This document shows, in pieces, positions 34,816 through 46,257 of a DNA stretch of 64,000 nt. Numbering within the stretch: position 1 is the stretch's first letter; the number at the start of each line of letters is the position of its first letter. The notes under the pieces were generated by a model. That model was given only the letters and a program-made list of their open reading frames with translations. It did no database searches and was not told where the DNA came from. The stretch spans positions 20,556,584 to 20,620,583 of the forward strand of contig CM055201.1 in assembly GCA_029224185.1 (NCBI GenBank), in the 5' to 3' direction. This DNA is from Karalla daura. Its lineage: Eukaryota; Chordata; Actinopteri; Chaetodontiformes; Leiognathidae. Both the position numbers and the translations under genes were made by a program.

Positions 34816-34816
<1 letters not shown>

Positions 34817-34859
<43 letters not shown>

Positions 34860-34923
34860 CACTCAGAGCTGGAAAGCAGCTGTGAGTGGAAGATCTCCCC
34901 ACACACACACACACACACACACA
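34817..34923. repeat. (TG)20 facing (CA)12
   Basis: TG at 34817-34856 and CA at 34900-34923, about 43 bases apart. Confidence 0.96.
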
Positions 34924-35452
34924 GATGGACAGTATGGATGGATCGGACACACACCTCCAGCCTTTGATTTTTTGTCTTTTTAAGAACTGTCTTTTCCAAC
35001 CTTCCATAACACTACTAATGCACCATTTTGCATTGTATTTACTCGATCAAAATAACACGGCTGCACCTTTAATAATAACATATATTACAATATAAATGAC
35101 ATTAAATACCCCGAGGGATCAAAAGGTGGAGCTCGAGCTGCTGCTGATGCTGCATCATCAGAGATAGAAATAGACCAGATAGACTGAGCAGGTACTGCAG
35201 CCTCTGAGTGTGACTGTCTTCAAGATTCTCTCTACAATAATTTAACTTTATTAAAACAACGATAAATCGCTCGCCATGTAAACAGTGTCTGCAGTCTTTG
35301 ACTCGCCCTTGTTTCTTTTTTTTCCTCCTTCCTGGACTTGAGAGCAGCTGTTGGGGGGCTTGTACTTCCTCATGCTACGCCATTGGTCAGAAAGTAACCA
35401 ATGGGGGACGAGCTCACCGGACAGACCAGAATAAAATTATGAAGAACGTACG

Positions 35453-35598
35453 TACACACACACACACACGCACACACACACACACAACACTTGAGAAACC
35501 AGATTCCACTATAAAGCCCACACACAGGAACTGTCAGACGTCCACAGGGGATAGACACTGTTGTCCATGCACGCACACACACGCACACACACACATTC
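35453..35598. repeat. (CA)n tracts
   Basis: CA at 35453-35487 and 35573-35595, with CG interruptions; a GA tract follows at 35623-35655. Confidence 0.92.
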
Positions 35599-36929
35599 CA
35601 CAGATGTGTAGAAAATTACATCTTGAGAGAGAGAGAGTGAGAGAGAGAGGGAGGGAGAGGGAGGGAGTGAGACAGGGACGGCGAGGCATCAGGACTCAAA
35701 GAAACACGGTTTGCGAGAGAATTGAGCGAAATGAAGTAAAAACAACACGTAATTTACTTTTCAGGCTCGGTGAAGAGTCTCATTTCCAGCCAATAAACTG
35801 TGGATCTGTGAGTGTGAGCGTGTGACAGGAAGCGAGAGACTCGGAGCGTCCAGCTAGAGCAGACACATCGACAGATGTGCTGCGATCAGAGAATGTGAGC
35901 CGTGCAGCTGTGGGCGTCATGTGACAGACAGCGGTGATGTCACACGGGGTCAGACGCCAGGATCCGGCTCTGAGAGGTCTCCGAGGGGCATCACATCCAC
36001 TGACACAGCTTCACAGGCCTCAGCCGGACTCCCATTGCCAAGGCCTGAACCATGTGTGCAGCATTCCCACTTTTTTCTTCTTCAGTTATATTCCAGATCT
36101 TTTCCAGGATGTTTCCAGCTGCTACAGTATGAGGGACACTCTCCTCCAACCTAAACAGAGTTTAGCCACTGGACACGATGTCCCCTCAGAGATGAATAAA
36201 GCATCTTAAATAAAGAGATTGTGACACGTTTGCACCATCCAAACTGTCACAGGGTAAAGAGAAATCATTTTCCAAGACTCCTCTCATCCTTATGTCGGTG
36301 TCTACAGATTCAGCCACTGATTCTCCAGTTTTTCCATGTTTTTCCAGGACACACTGAGGAATCGTAGCTCCCATAATAAAGCTCCTGCAGCACCAGGGCC
36401 GAGGCGGCTCCTCGCTGCAGATCTGCTCGGAGGGCCGACCTCAGGTCACCACCACAGGCATCATCAAACGCTCTCACACGCGCACTTAGACGAACGAGGA
36501 GTGGAGAGGGGACGCTGAAAGCAGAGCATCAAAGGCGAGATTGATACAGTCTGCCACGCAGCCGTGTGTACACATCTGTGTGGGTGCGGGAGTGTTGGCT
36601 CGCTCTGAGGGAGTGTGAGCGGAGGAATAATAGGACGTAATGAAAAACAAAAAAAGAAGAGGAAAAAAAACCAGAAGAGAGCTGGAGAGGCTAGCTAGGC
36701 CGTGCAGAGAGAGAGGAGCGGAGGTCGGAGGTCAGGCAGTTTGGAGAACCCTGGGAGTGTGTGGAGGAGCGGCTCTCTGCTCGCTGAGGGCCGGAGAGGA
36801 GCGGGACAGGAAGTAGACGCACCTGCCGACGGCTGCTCACAGGTAACAGGTCACAACGCTCACTACAGAAGCTGCACAGCCTCACTGACTGCAACACCTC
36901 ACTGACTGTCTATGCACAGGTCTGCAGAG

Positions 36930-37280
36930 ATCTAGAGATACATGCATATTGTGAACACACATCCGAACAACTTCCTCATGGCTGTACTACTAAGATGTGG
37001 AACCAAGTTAGCAGTACATGTGATTCTGTGTCTGATATCTGATGGGCAGCACAACAACACAACAGACCTCCGATCAGCTGGGAAAGAACAAAGCTGCAAA
37101 GGATAAAAGAAACCAAAGGCAAAGTGTACTAGTGACTCTCTATTATTCACCATGAAAACACCAGATCTGCTGAAGTCAAACTCTCTAACAACTTGAATAC
37201 CAACAGAATTGAATAACTCATAAAACATTGTTTTGACTGCCTTAATTTCATCCCTGCAAACTTCAATTTTAGGACCAAAT
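36930..37280. repeat. Diverged dispersed repeat, copy 2
   Basis: ACAGACCTCCGATCAGCTGG, TTCACCATGAAAACACCAGA and AATACCAACAGAATTGAATA parallel the copy at 24250-24620, in the same order and orientation. Confidence 0.5.
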
Positions 37281-37711
37281 TATAAATCATGCATGCAATG
37301 CATGCATTTGTGTTCGAGAGAGAAACTGCACAGCCATAAAAACGCTGCACATATCTACATACATGCATTTGACACACACGTTTGCATGTGTGTGTGTGTG
37401 TGGTTGTTTGCACAGCGTCTTTAGGTAAATGAAGCTTCTAAGCTCCTCTGAAATCTTGCAGAGCTTCAAAACGGAGCCTTCAGCACTTTTTACTGACTGA
37501 TGTGTGGCTGCACGTGTGTGTGTGTGTCTGTGTATGTGTGTATGCATGTGTGTGTGTAAAGGGTTAAAGGCTTTTTTTTTTTTCATGTTGCATTCCTGCA
37601 GAACCTCACATCCCGAGCTGCTGCTGCCTCAGCTGTAGCTGCCGGCCCACGACCAACCTACTGATCTGTGAGGTGATAACTGGATGACAGGCGTGCTTTG
37701 GTGTGGCTGAG

Positions 37712-37712
37712 A

Positions 37713-37744
<32 letters not shown>

Positions 37745-37751
37745 GTGTGTG
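37712..37751. repeat. (TG)n microsatellite
   Basis: TG array; others at 37969-37995 and 38129-38155. Confidence 0.93.
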
Positions 37752-38635
37752 CAGCCGACACAGAGGCTTTGGCTTGAATGAACGACAGTGTGTGAGAAAG
37801 GAGGAGGAGGAGGAGGATGGATGGAGAGAGGGAGGGGAAAACCAGATGAGAAACAGCGAGATAAGGAGATATAAAGAGTGAGAGAGTGGATGAGAGACAA
37901 TGTACGATAGTGGTGATGTGTGAGGCAGAGCGATAGCAAGTTAGGAGGTGAGAGAGAGAGAGGGGGGAGTGTGTGTGTGTGTGTATGTGTGTGTGAGGTG
38001 GGTGATAGGGGAAGATCATCCTCTCCCATCCCTTCATCCAGATGATGTGGGCTTTTCTGCTTATGTCGACAGAATGTCCCCTTAGATAGCTTTAGATAGC
38101 AGCCATAGAGAAGCCACACAGCGAGCATGTGTGTGTGTGTGTGTGTGTGTGTGTGGGGGTTGCATATTATACTACCCATGAGGGTGTTTCTGCTGCGGTT
38201 ATGGGAGTTAAGGCGACGCTCTCAGCAGCAGTGAAGCCACAGAAATGCCCATAAAGCGCAGGAAGAGCAAACAACACGGTGATGATTACCAGCAGCAAAG
38301 CAACAACTGCCCCGCCACGTCCTGAGGGGGGCGCTACAGGCAGGACAGGCCACGCCAGGGACGCTCTGCTGTCTGAGCGGCTCACCTTCTCAGGGCCAGG
38401 AGATGGAAGAAAAGAAAAAGAAAAGGGAAGCACCTGATCTGGAATCACATACAGCAGATCCAAGTCTCTTTTTTTTCTTTCTGGAACTGAGCATGTACAA
38501 TTACACGGCTGATAACATGATAATCCCAGCCCTCGTATTTCAAACCGCTTAAGACTTTATCGCTGCCTCTTTCCACTTATGACTGTCACAGACAATGATT
38601 CTCATCCACTGCATTCATAAAGATGTTAAAGATAG

Positions 38636-38672
38636 TGAAGAAGAAGAAGAAGAAGAAGGAAAGAAGAAGAAG
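38636..38672. repeat. (GAA)n trinucleotide array
   Basis: About seven GAA units, then GGAAAGAAGAAGAAG. Confidence 0.92.
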
Positions 38673-39112
38673 CTGGACCTTGTTCAGCAGTATTGTCCTC
38701 ACCAAGCGAATGAATCTTTCTTTTAACACTTTTGCCAACTGGACTCAAATGTTTGACTAAAGGCTAAAAAACCTTTCAAATGTCCCTAAATCATTTTAAC
38801 ACTCTGTCATGTTGATGCAGACGTTTACCACAAAAGTGCTAAAATTTCTCTACATTTACACATCACCATTCATTTGACCTACTTCAAATAAGATGGGGAC
38901 CTTTCTGTGAATCTAATCGAAATGTGTAATAAAGCAATGTTTTGGACCACCTTCTTGTGCAATGAGATGGAAATGGCACAAAAAGCTCAAAACATCTCTC
39001 AATGACAGACAGCTAATTAGCTAGCTAGCTAGCCAGCTAGCAGTGTGGGCAGCCTCAGACTGTGGTACTCTAAAGCTCCTCTCTCCTCTCAAACACCAGT
39101 GATTTCTCCATT

Positions 39113-39151
39113 GACCGTACAGCATCCTCCTAATGAGGATGCTGTACGGTC
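39113..39151. repeat. Perfect 17-bp foldback
   Basis: GACCGTACAGCATCCTC (39113-39129) and its exact reverse complement (39135-39151) are separated by CTAAT. Confidence 0.97.
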
Positions 39152-39264
39152 CCCCCCCCCTCCTCATGTATACATCTGCTTGTTCTACACATGTGATCGG
39201 GCTCCTGTCCCGCTGCCAGCCGCCTCCCTCCCGAAGACGGCCGGGCCGTCGCGGCGTCTCGCTG

Positions 39265-39345
39265 ACAGCTGTAAAAGCGCTGGTGACGTGTGATAGCCGA
39301 GCTTCACAATGACTGCCAAGTCGATTAGGTGTGTGAAGCTCGACG
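39265..39345. promoter_or_regulatory. Candidate conserved non-coding block
   Basis: GCTGACAGCTGTAAAAGCGC (E-box CAGCTG), a GTGACGTG CRE-like site and GTCGATTAGG, all without simple repeats. Confidence 0.36.
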
Positions 39346-39788
39346 CGCTGCCACTCAAGAGGAACGTCCCCGAGTCTCCGCGAGACATCGTGGAAACAAA
39401 CGGCTGGACGGAGATCAAAGGAGAGAAAGACCAAAAAAACCTCCGCATCAGCTTCTGAGAGGATCTCAAGGTCAGCGTCCAGGATCAAGAGGGAATTTCA
39501 ACCCCACTGAAAAGCAAAAAGAACCTGCTGTTTGAGGGACGGATATGCAGAACGAAGAGCTAATTTCTGGCACCTTTTGTTCATAGGCAACGAAAATGCA
39601 TGAAAACGGAATGACTATATCGTTATTTTAATAAACACAGAGGACGATTTTCAGCCTCTCAGCCCTCTGCCCTTGTTTCTATCGCCGATTTTCAGAGTGT
39701 ATTCATGCCACCCTCAGCCAGCAGACGATGGCTTTTTCGGAGGGTGTGTGTGGATGTTTTTAGGGGAGCAGAGCTGTTTGGTGGAGGT

Positions 39789-39823
39789 GGGGGGGGGGGG
39801 GGGGGGGACAGAGGGGGGGGGGG
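39789..39823. repeat. Poly-G tracts
   Basis: G19 and G11 separated by ACAGA. Confidence 0.96.
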
Positions 39824-39914
39824 TTGGGCTGGTACTTTGGCAGGAGGCCACGTTTCCCAGCCCCCACCAGCTCCATTGACAGGCAGGAGGAGAATCACCA
39901 GCCAGACCCAGTCG

Positions 39915-40175
39915 GCTCTCCAGTTTACACAGGATGTAAGCAGTCGGTGCATACCAAACACGATGTGCATCCGTGCCACTGGAGGAGCCCGGGAATAAAA
40001 CATATACAGCCGCTCGTTTGCTCAGTCTATTTGACATTAAACAGCCAGAAAGGTGAGCGAGAGAAGCAAACTGTGTTCCAGGTCCTACAAACCATTCGCT
40101 GTACGCCTGCATCGTGTAATTTGCCTCGGGTCGGAGAGACGTTTTCTTAAATTGAGGAAACGCGGCTCTTCCTGA
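39915..40175. promoter_or_regulatory. Candidate conserved non-coding element
   Basis: About 260 bases of balanced, repeat-free sequence with GGGAATAAAACATATACAGC, TTTGACATTAAACAG and CGTGTAATTTGCC. First part of a CNE-like cluster reaching 41100. Confidence 0.45.
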
Positions 40176-40247
40176 CCTAAAACACGAACATCTCATCGCT
40201 CAATCCGGTCAAAACTCGGAGGACAACGCCCAGAAAATCTCATCCGG

Positions 40248-40395
40248 CTTCACTTTCATTTCGAAAATGAGAGTTTGTCCGTCTGCCAGAGCTCTTACGG
40301 AGTCCACTGTGGAAACAACGGTTTCCCCAAATTGACATATTACCTTGATTGACATGCCCAACAAAAGGATCTGTCAGCCAGCACCAATTGGTTCG
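40248..40395. promoter_or_regulatory. Candidate conserved non-coding element
   Basis: CAAATTGACATATTACCTTG, TTGATTGACATGCCC (PBX/MEIS-like TGATTGACA) and CACCAATTGG. Second part of the cluster. Confidence 0.45.
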
Positions 40396-40861
40396 GAGCA
40401 AAGACACCCCCCCATCCCTCTCTCCATCCCTCCATCCGTCCATCCCTCCATCCCTCCATCCTCCTCCCCTTTTTCCCCCCCAAACAGAAATCCGTTCACA
40501 CCGACAACAACGTCAAACTGAATAATGAAGTGAAAATGAAACGGCGGCTCGGTCTGATTATCCAGGCAAAAGTCTTGGATCGCAGAGAGAGAGAAAATGT
40601 GCAGATTTGCGGTGACCGCGCACAATAACAACATTACGACGTGTATATTCAAAACTTAAACACTGTAAAGCAAACAGGGAGCCGGAGCCTAAACCACCTC
40701 CTCACCCCAACACTACTAATCTATTCGGCTTGGTCGGAGACTTACGGAATAAACCGAGCTTATTGGGAATCTTGCTGCTGCTGTTCTGAGCTCATCCTCC
40801 ATCCTAAGTGTTTTTTTTTCTCTCTCTCTCTCCTCTTCCTCTTCTTCTTCTTCTTCTTTCA

Positions 40862-41095
40862 CTAACAGCCGAGGATGAAGCCAGAGGATTTTGGACTTCA
40901 GCCCAGCATGTAAATTTATCTGCCATTTCCAAACAATTTCCATCAGGAGCCATTCAGACTGTGTAACAGGATAATTTGACAGCAGCCCAGCAGGAAAATG
41001 GCCAGCGAGGCAGTAATGTTTGATTTATTTCATATTTTTGTCCTCTACGGTTTGCTGTAGCCTCGCACAAAGGCCACAGCTGGATATGAGAGCTG
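40862..41095. promoter_or_regulatory. Candidate conserved non-coding element
   Basis: About 230 bases without repeats: CATGTAAATTTATCTGCC, AGCCATTCAGACTG, GGATAATTTGACAG, GGCAGTAATGTTTGATTTAT and a CCACAGCTGG E-box. Among the strongest CNE-like blocks here. Confidence 0.5.
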
Positions 41096-41132
41096 GTTAT
41101 AAATAAAAGATCAGCTAGTCGGTGACAAATGG

Positions 41133-41270
41133 GTGGAAGGATGGAAGGATGGATGGATGGATGGATGGATGGATGGATGGATGGATGGATGGATGGATGG
41201 ATGGATGGATGGATGGATGGATGGATGGATGGATGGATGGATGGATGGATGGATGGATGGATGGATGGAT
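41133..41270. repeat. (ATGG)n tetranucleotide array
   Basis: Clean from 41149 to 41270 (about 30 units) with imperfect GGAAGGAT units before it. Confidence 0.97.
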
Positions 41271-42165
41271 CGGAGATCCATCAAGTCATCACAGGGACTT
41301 TCTGATGAACAAAGCACCAGAGTGACAAACGGCCGAGTGTAACATGTGGACAAAGAGAGCAAATCAGAGAGTGAATGAGTGAATTAAAACGAGCGCTCTC
41401 GTGTTGGGCTGAACTGGGAGGACTGGGAGGACTGGGAGGAAATTACATTCAGGAACGAAACTGGAAAAAAAAGGGGCGAAAGTAGATGACGAGTGGATGG
41501 ACAGAATGAGAACGCATGGCAAATATATATGGCTATAATATACAATACAATATGACGTAATATAATGATATAAATGGTTGATATACATATCAATTAACTT
41601 TCAAGGATAAGTAGTAAATAAAAAGAATGGATGAACTGTCACAAAGGACAAATAGCAAACATGGATCTTGAATAATACTTTTGGAGAGTTGGAATAGACA
41701 ATAAGTTGATTAAAAGAATTCAAGAGATTGCTACGATTGTCTCGAAGAGTCGATAGATCAGGTAAGTGTTGTTATAGAGCAGAATGAGGACGAACAGTGA
41801 CTGAATGAATGACACAGATGAGAGAGTGAGTCTCGGAGGACGATTTGGAGCAGAAACACACCCCGACCCGGCTCGGCTATATTTAATTTCCTACCAGTAG
41901 GAAAGACGCCCGCGTGCAAACTATTCCAGAGCAACTGACACACTTGGCATGAGGCAGATATGGCCGGCATGCTCTCTCTCTCTCCCTCTCCCTCTCTCTC
42001 TCTCTTTGTGTATGTGCATCTTTGTTCAGGAGGTTGTCAGGGCCAAATCCTGTCCTCGTAAACAGAAAATGGAATCCAAAACCAAAAGGCAAGAAGGGCT
42101 TTTTTTTTTTTTTTTTACCCCAAAAACTACTTGGAGTCCTTCAGATGCCACACTGCTGGGACTCC

Positions 42166-42174
<9 letters not shown>

Positions 42175-42215
<41 letters not shown>

Positions 42216-42216
42216 C
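42175..42216. repeat. (CT)n microsatellite
   Basis: CT array with CCTCT and GTCT interruptions; a smaller CT tract lies at 41971-42005. Confidence 0.93.
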
Positions 42217-42235
42217 CACTTTCTCTCCATTCACA

Positions 42236-42410
42236 GGGGCTCCTCGACAGTAACGGTTGCCCAGTTGCCCCGGGCAACCGAAGTTGGCCCGCCGTCAATC
42301 ATTTTGTTGGGTTTGATCGCCCCTGGTTGGCAGCCACTCTTCCTGTTATTAGAGACAGAGCCTGTGTGTCCCTCATCGCCACCCCTACACAAAGTGTCTC
42401 ATTGAAACAT
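42236..42410. promoter_or_regulatory. Candidate conserved non-coding element with RFX-like palindrome
   Basis: Contains GGTTGCCCA and GTTGCCCCGGGCAAC (42264-42278; half sites three bases apart), then CCGTCAATCATTTTGTTGGG and TGTTATTAGAGAC. No repeats. A good CNE candidate. Confidence 0.47.
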
Positions 42411-42577
42411 GGGAGGGGGGGAAGGAGGGGGAAAGGTTGTAGAAGGAGAAGGTACAATCTAGCACATCCAGACCAAAAGATTTAACAAAACAGGCACGTA
42501 TTTCACTTTTCGATCCCCCGAAAACGACACTTTCGAGATCTGAAAGGGCAAAAATACTGAGTGGTCACAAGTCGTGT

Positions 42578-43138
42578 CAGAGTATCCACGTTTATTACTC
42601 AAGTAGAAGTACAGACACTACTCTGTTGAAGTTGAAGTATCAACTGAAGCTTTTTACTCAAGTAAAAGTAAAAAGTGTACTGGTTTCTAAACTACTCAAA
42701 GTGTAAAAGTAATAAAAATAAAAACTTTCCATTAGCAATAGCATAGCCTATAGAGCACTATATATTTACATATAAAAAAACACATATGTGTACTACTGAC
42801 CATTAACATGTGTTTGATGGAGCAGAAGATATGATGACTAGCTGCCTAGAAGTATTGTAATGGTGTGAAGCATGTTATCAATAGCCTTTATTGATAAATG
42901 ATTCATCAAAAACAAAAAACAAGTTAGAAACAAGGACACACACACACATGAATCTACTTTGCTTCCACTTCTCCTCCTTCCATTTCTAAATGGAAGGAGG
43001 AGAAAGAACAGATAATAGCGTGAAAATGTAAAGAAGTAGAAGTAGGTTGAAACATAATTACTCCAGTTTAGTATAGACAACCAACATTTCTACTTAAGCT
43101 AACAAAGTATTTGTACTTTGTTACTAGACACCTCTGAC
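42578..43138. mobile_element. Non-autonomous DNA transposon remnant (TACTCAAGTAAAAGTA type)
   Basis: TTACTCAAGTAGAAGTAC, TTTTTACTCAAGTAAAAGTA and CTACTCAAAGTGTAAAAGTA on the left, and GTATTTGTACTTTGTTACTA then CACCTCTG on the right, match a widespread fish repeat whose ends are CAGAGGTG/CACCTCTG. The left terminus is degraded (CAGAGTATCC). No transposase. Probably hAT-like, from memory. Confidence 0.65.
42969..43004. repeat. Perfect 17-bp foldback
   Basis: TTCTCCTCCTTCCATTT (42969-42985) and its exact reverse complement (42988-43004) are separated by CT. It lies inside the transposon remnant. Confidence 0.95.
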
Positions 43139-44232
43139 GGTCCATCCTCCCAAAGCGTGTCATCTCTCTGTGGATCCCCAGCTGTGGGACGTAGCCAGAG
43201 TTTCGCTCACACTTCCTGTGCTAAAAGCTTTAGCACGTGCAGTCACAGTCCAGACTGGATGTGACAGACGAGACGAACCCCGATGACTTCAGAGTCGCCT
43301 CGTTAGACACGGTGAGCTCCGATCAGCGTCCCTGTCACCATCCGAGGAGGCTTAGCCTCCAAGATGGCAGAGGGAAACAGGTTGAACATTGAAGTAGTGT
43401 TAGGCAAGAACAGGAGAGTCTAAACTGAGATAAAAACACTAAATCTGAGCAAAAAGATGCTCAAAACAAGTGAAAACAACAGATAATTACATAAGATTTC
43501 TTCAAAAATGATTGTTGTCACTTAAAGATTTAAGATTATAGAGGAAAGTTGAACACCTAAAAGAAGAAGTTCCTCTAAATCTAAGTTCCAAATCCAAATC
43601 TAAGAACCAAAAAATTTGCAGTTTAGTTATAAGACAACTGGCTTTAAGTAAAGCCAAGTAGAGCAGCATACATTATATATGTCATTATATATGTAATTAT
43701 ATATACATATAATGTGCATGAAGCTATTTCATACTATTAAGTCCTTGACCAAAAAATGAAAATATACCTAATATATAGACCTATAAAACCTGATCACACA
43801 CACCCCATTCAAAGTGCTCTTTATGCTATAGTAGTGTATAGGTATATAGAGTCTCTCTACTCTACGTAAATGTGCTATATGTGCTAATATGAGATATTTA
43901 ACAGTGAAATCACACGATCAAAGACGAACCCCGAACACCGCGTTCTGTTCACCTGACTGAAACACATTCATCGTAATCTGCGACAACTTTGATTTCCCTT
44001 AAAAAAAAAGAAGAAGAAAACAGAAAACGCAGCACACCTCTTTGATAGACTTTAATTAATAGACGGTCGAGACGAAAGGCAAAAAAAAAATTAAAATCTG
44101 CAACATCAGACTCGCTCAACGTGTCGGACAGCCTGCGCTCCAACGTATGTGATCATCTCGTTTCATTAGAATAAGAAACATAAAAAAACCTGAAGCTGGT
44201 CATCAAATTACCACCAGCTCCATCCAGCCTCA

Positions 44233-44251
44233 TCTCTCTCTCTCTCTCTCT

Positions 44252-44302
<51 letters not shown>
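44233..44302. repeat. (CT)n microsatellite
   Basis: CT array with one CCAT interruption. Confidence 0.96.
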
Positions 44303-44304
<2 letters not shown>

Positions 44305-44430
44305 AATCAAACAACCAAACATCTGTATATCTTCTTAATTATCGACGTGCTTCTTTCCCATGGATGCGTGCGCTCCAGGAGAAGTGAACGAGAAGATCAC
44401 AGATCTGCAGATTCACAACTCAGCTCCCGG
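44305..44430. promoter_or_regulatory. Candidate conserved non-coding block
   Basis: AATCAAACAACCAAACATCTG, TTCTTAATTATCGACG and CAGATCTGCAGATTC; repeat-free after a CT array. Weak call. Confidence 0.33.
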
Positions 44431-45656
44431 GAAAAACACCTGGCGAACCAGAAATCTCTTTCTACCTTCTTTTTTTTTTTTCTAAGAATAATATTTTAAA
44501 GTTAATCTGAATAATCGTCTGTTTTATGAAGTTGGGACTATGTGTCGAAATCAGACGTGGCTCTGAAAAGAAGCGTAACAGCTGTTGTTTTTGGCCCCTG
44601 TGAGAATGACTGACACCGTAAGTTTTTATTACCTGAACTCGGAATAACTTTGATGACATCTACGTGTGTAGAGTCTACGTCTATACGGGGAGGAACGGGA
44701 CTCAACACACATATGTACGTCGGGAGGTTGTATTAGCTGGAGGAGCAGTGGGAGGAGGGTGTCTGGATGTCACTTTGGCAAAATCTCTGTTTACGTTTCC
44801 AACAGAGCGTGCTCCAATTCAGACTTTCTCTTTATTCCCACATCCTCCCCCCGATCTGACAATGCTAGAGAGAGGGGAGTGGGTGGAGGCCGACGGTCAT
44901 CCACAACTAGCAAAAACTCACTCCGGCTTCTTATAACAATCTTATCACGTGAAACCAAACACATCAGGAAACAGAAACTCCCAGTGGAAGGAGATGGATG
45001 TCATCCTAGCTGAGCTCCAAGGAGCAGAGGCAGCTAAAAAGCTAATAGCTAAACAAGTGACCGAGGTGAGATACTGTGCAAAACCAGGTTAATACTTCCT
45101 TATTCATACCAGGTGAAGAGAAGATGTTCACATAATGATTGAAACACTGTGTTCATGCAAAGTAAACATGGATCCTACATGTGAGTGTGTGTTGCATAAT
45201 CTGAGCAAAAAAAACAAACTATGATCGAGGGAATTGAAGATTAAGGAAAAGAAAGCACTAATTTTACTGAAAGGCTTCTATGGAGCTGTGGCTTCTCCCT
45301 CTCTCTGAGTTACAGTTACTCTATTAGTTACAGTTACATCAGAGTCACAATGTTGCTCTTTGAGAAACATCATACTCTATGTGTCTCAGATTTAGGAAAC
45401 AGAGACTTCAGAGTCAGATGTGGGTCACATAGGGGTACAAAGAAACAAAAGAGTCAGACCTGGACCACTTTGGCCTGCAGTGTGGACCATGAACGCCCTC
45501 ACAGATCTGCTGCTTCGACACCACAGCTACCTACATCTCCAGCCCTGACACTTTGCTCTCCTTTCACCTGTCCCAGTCGACAGGTTTCTACCGATCAGAA
45601 GCTAAAGGTGCATCCAGCGTGATGCGTGGTAGAGAGAATGGGGGCTGGGGACTGAC

Positions 45657-45715
45657 CTGGTGGCAGTGTGGGTTGGACTCTCTGCCGTACGAGTACGAAC
45701 TCCTCTCCGACTTCC
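45657..45715 (-). CDS. tcf4: tcf4 internal coding exon (KSERSSYSYGRES segment)
   Basis: This 59-nt exon encodes KSERSSYSYGRESNPHCHQ after two bases that complete a codon from the previous exon. It matches the vertebrate TCF4 segment [21 protein letters not shown] (from memory), which lies in the N-terminal transactivation half, between the first activation domain and the nuclear localisation signal. On the minus strand the acceptor is a textbook pyrimidine tract ending TCCTCCAG, with a plausible branch point CTAAC about 35 nt upstream. The donor is CAG/GTCAGT. It enters in phase 1 and leaves in phase 0, which fits the next exon at 24052. It is slightly shorter than the human segment (19 versus about 21 residues), a mild divergence. 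TCF4 is a nuclear E protein that dimerises through a C-terminal bHLH and binds E-boxes (CANNTG). Homology is clear; assignment to tcf4 rather than tcf12 or tcf3 rests mainly on the neighbouring exons. Confidence 0.92.
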
Positions 45716-46232
45716 CTGGAGGAGAACAGACAGAGAGGAGAGGTGGAGGTTAGAGGGGAGGATGAGCACAAAACTCTGAGGGAACAGAAAACAGTCTGAT
45801 GTTTACACGTGAGGTGTCACGATATTCATGTATCACTCATTCATTTACTTTCAGTCACAACTAGGTATAAACAGAGAGCACATCACAACCAGCAGTGTCA
45901 TTTTTCATTCATTCATTCACATACAGATGTGTCCATCATTCATATAGTGTGAAGTCTGTTTTTGATCAAACTACGTGTTCATTTACGTCTCTGTGCATCA
46001 ATGGTTTCCACTTCGTTTCATTCACAAATTTGTGAATACGTTTTCACTCTCTCACCTCCAGTTTAAAGGGTAAATTGAATGGATATCATCCCATTTTCTT
46101 ATGCTCTTCCATAAGATCGCTTTGTTCACTCTTTGTTTGGGACACAGAGTAAAAGATTTTTCCTTTTGTTTTTGTTTCTGTTTTGGTAGAAGAGCAGCCA
46201 AACGCGGTCTGGACGATCAGAGCGTCGTCACT

Positions 46233-46257
46233 GTGTTTGTGTGTGTGTGTGTGTGTT
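46233..46257. repeat. (TG)n microsatellite
   Basis: Short TG array with a leading TTTG variant. Confidence 0.9.

Noticed and set aside
39021..39488. 155-codon minus-strand ORF with a normal-looking composition
   Set aside because: It has no recognisable family, crosses the perfect 17-bp foldback and a poly-C run, and competes with an overlapping ORF in another frame. CpG-rich non-coding DNA explains it.
45661..45753. Plus-strand ORF overlapping the KSERSS exon
   Set aside because: It is a shadow; the minus strand has the matching protein, a strong acceptor and a strong donor.
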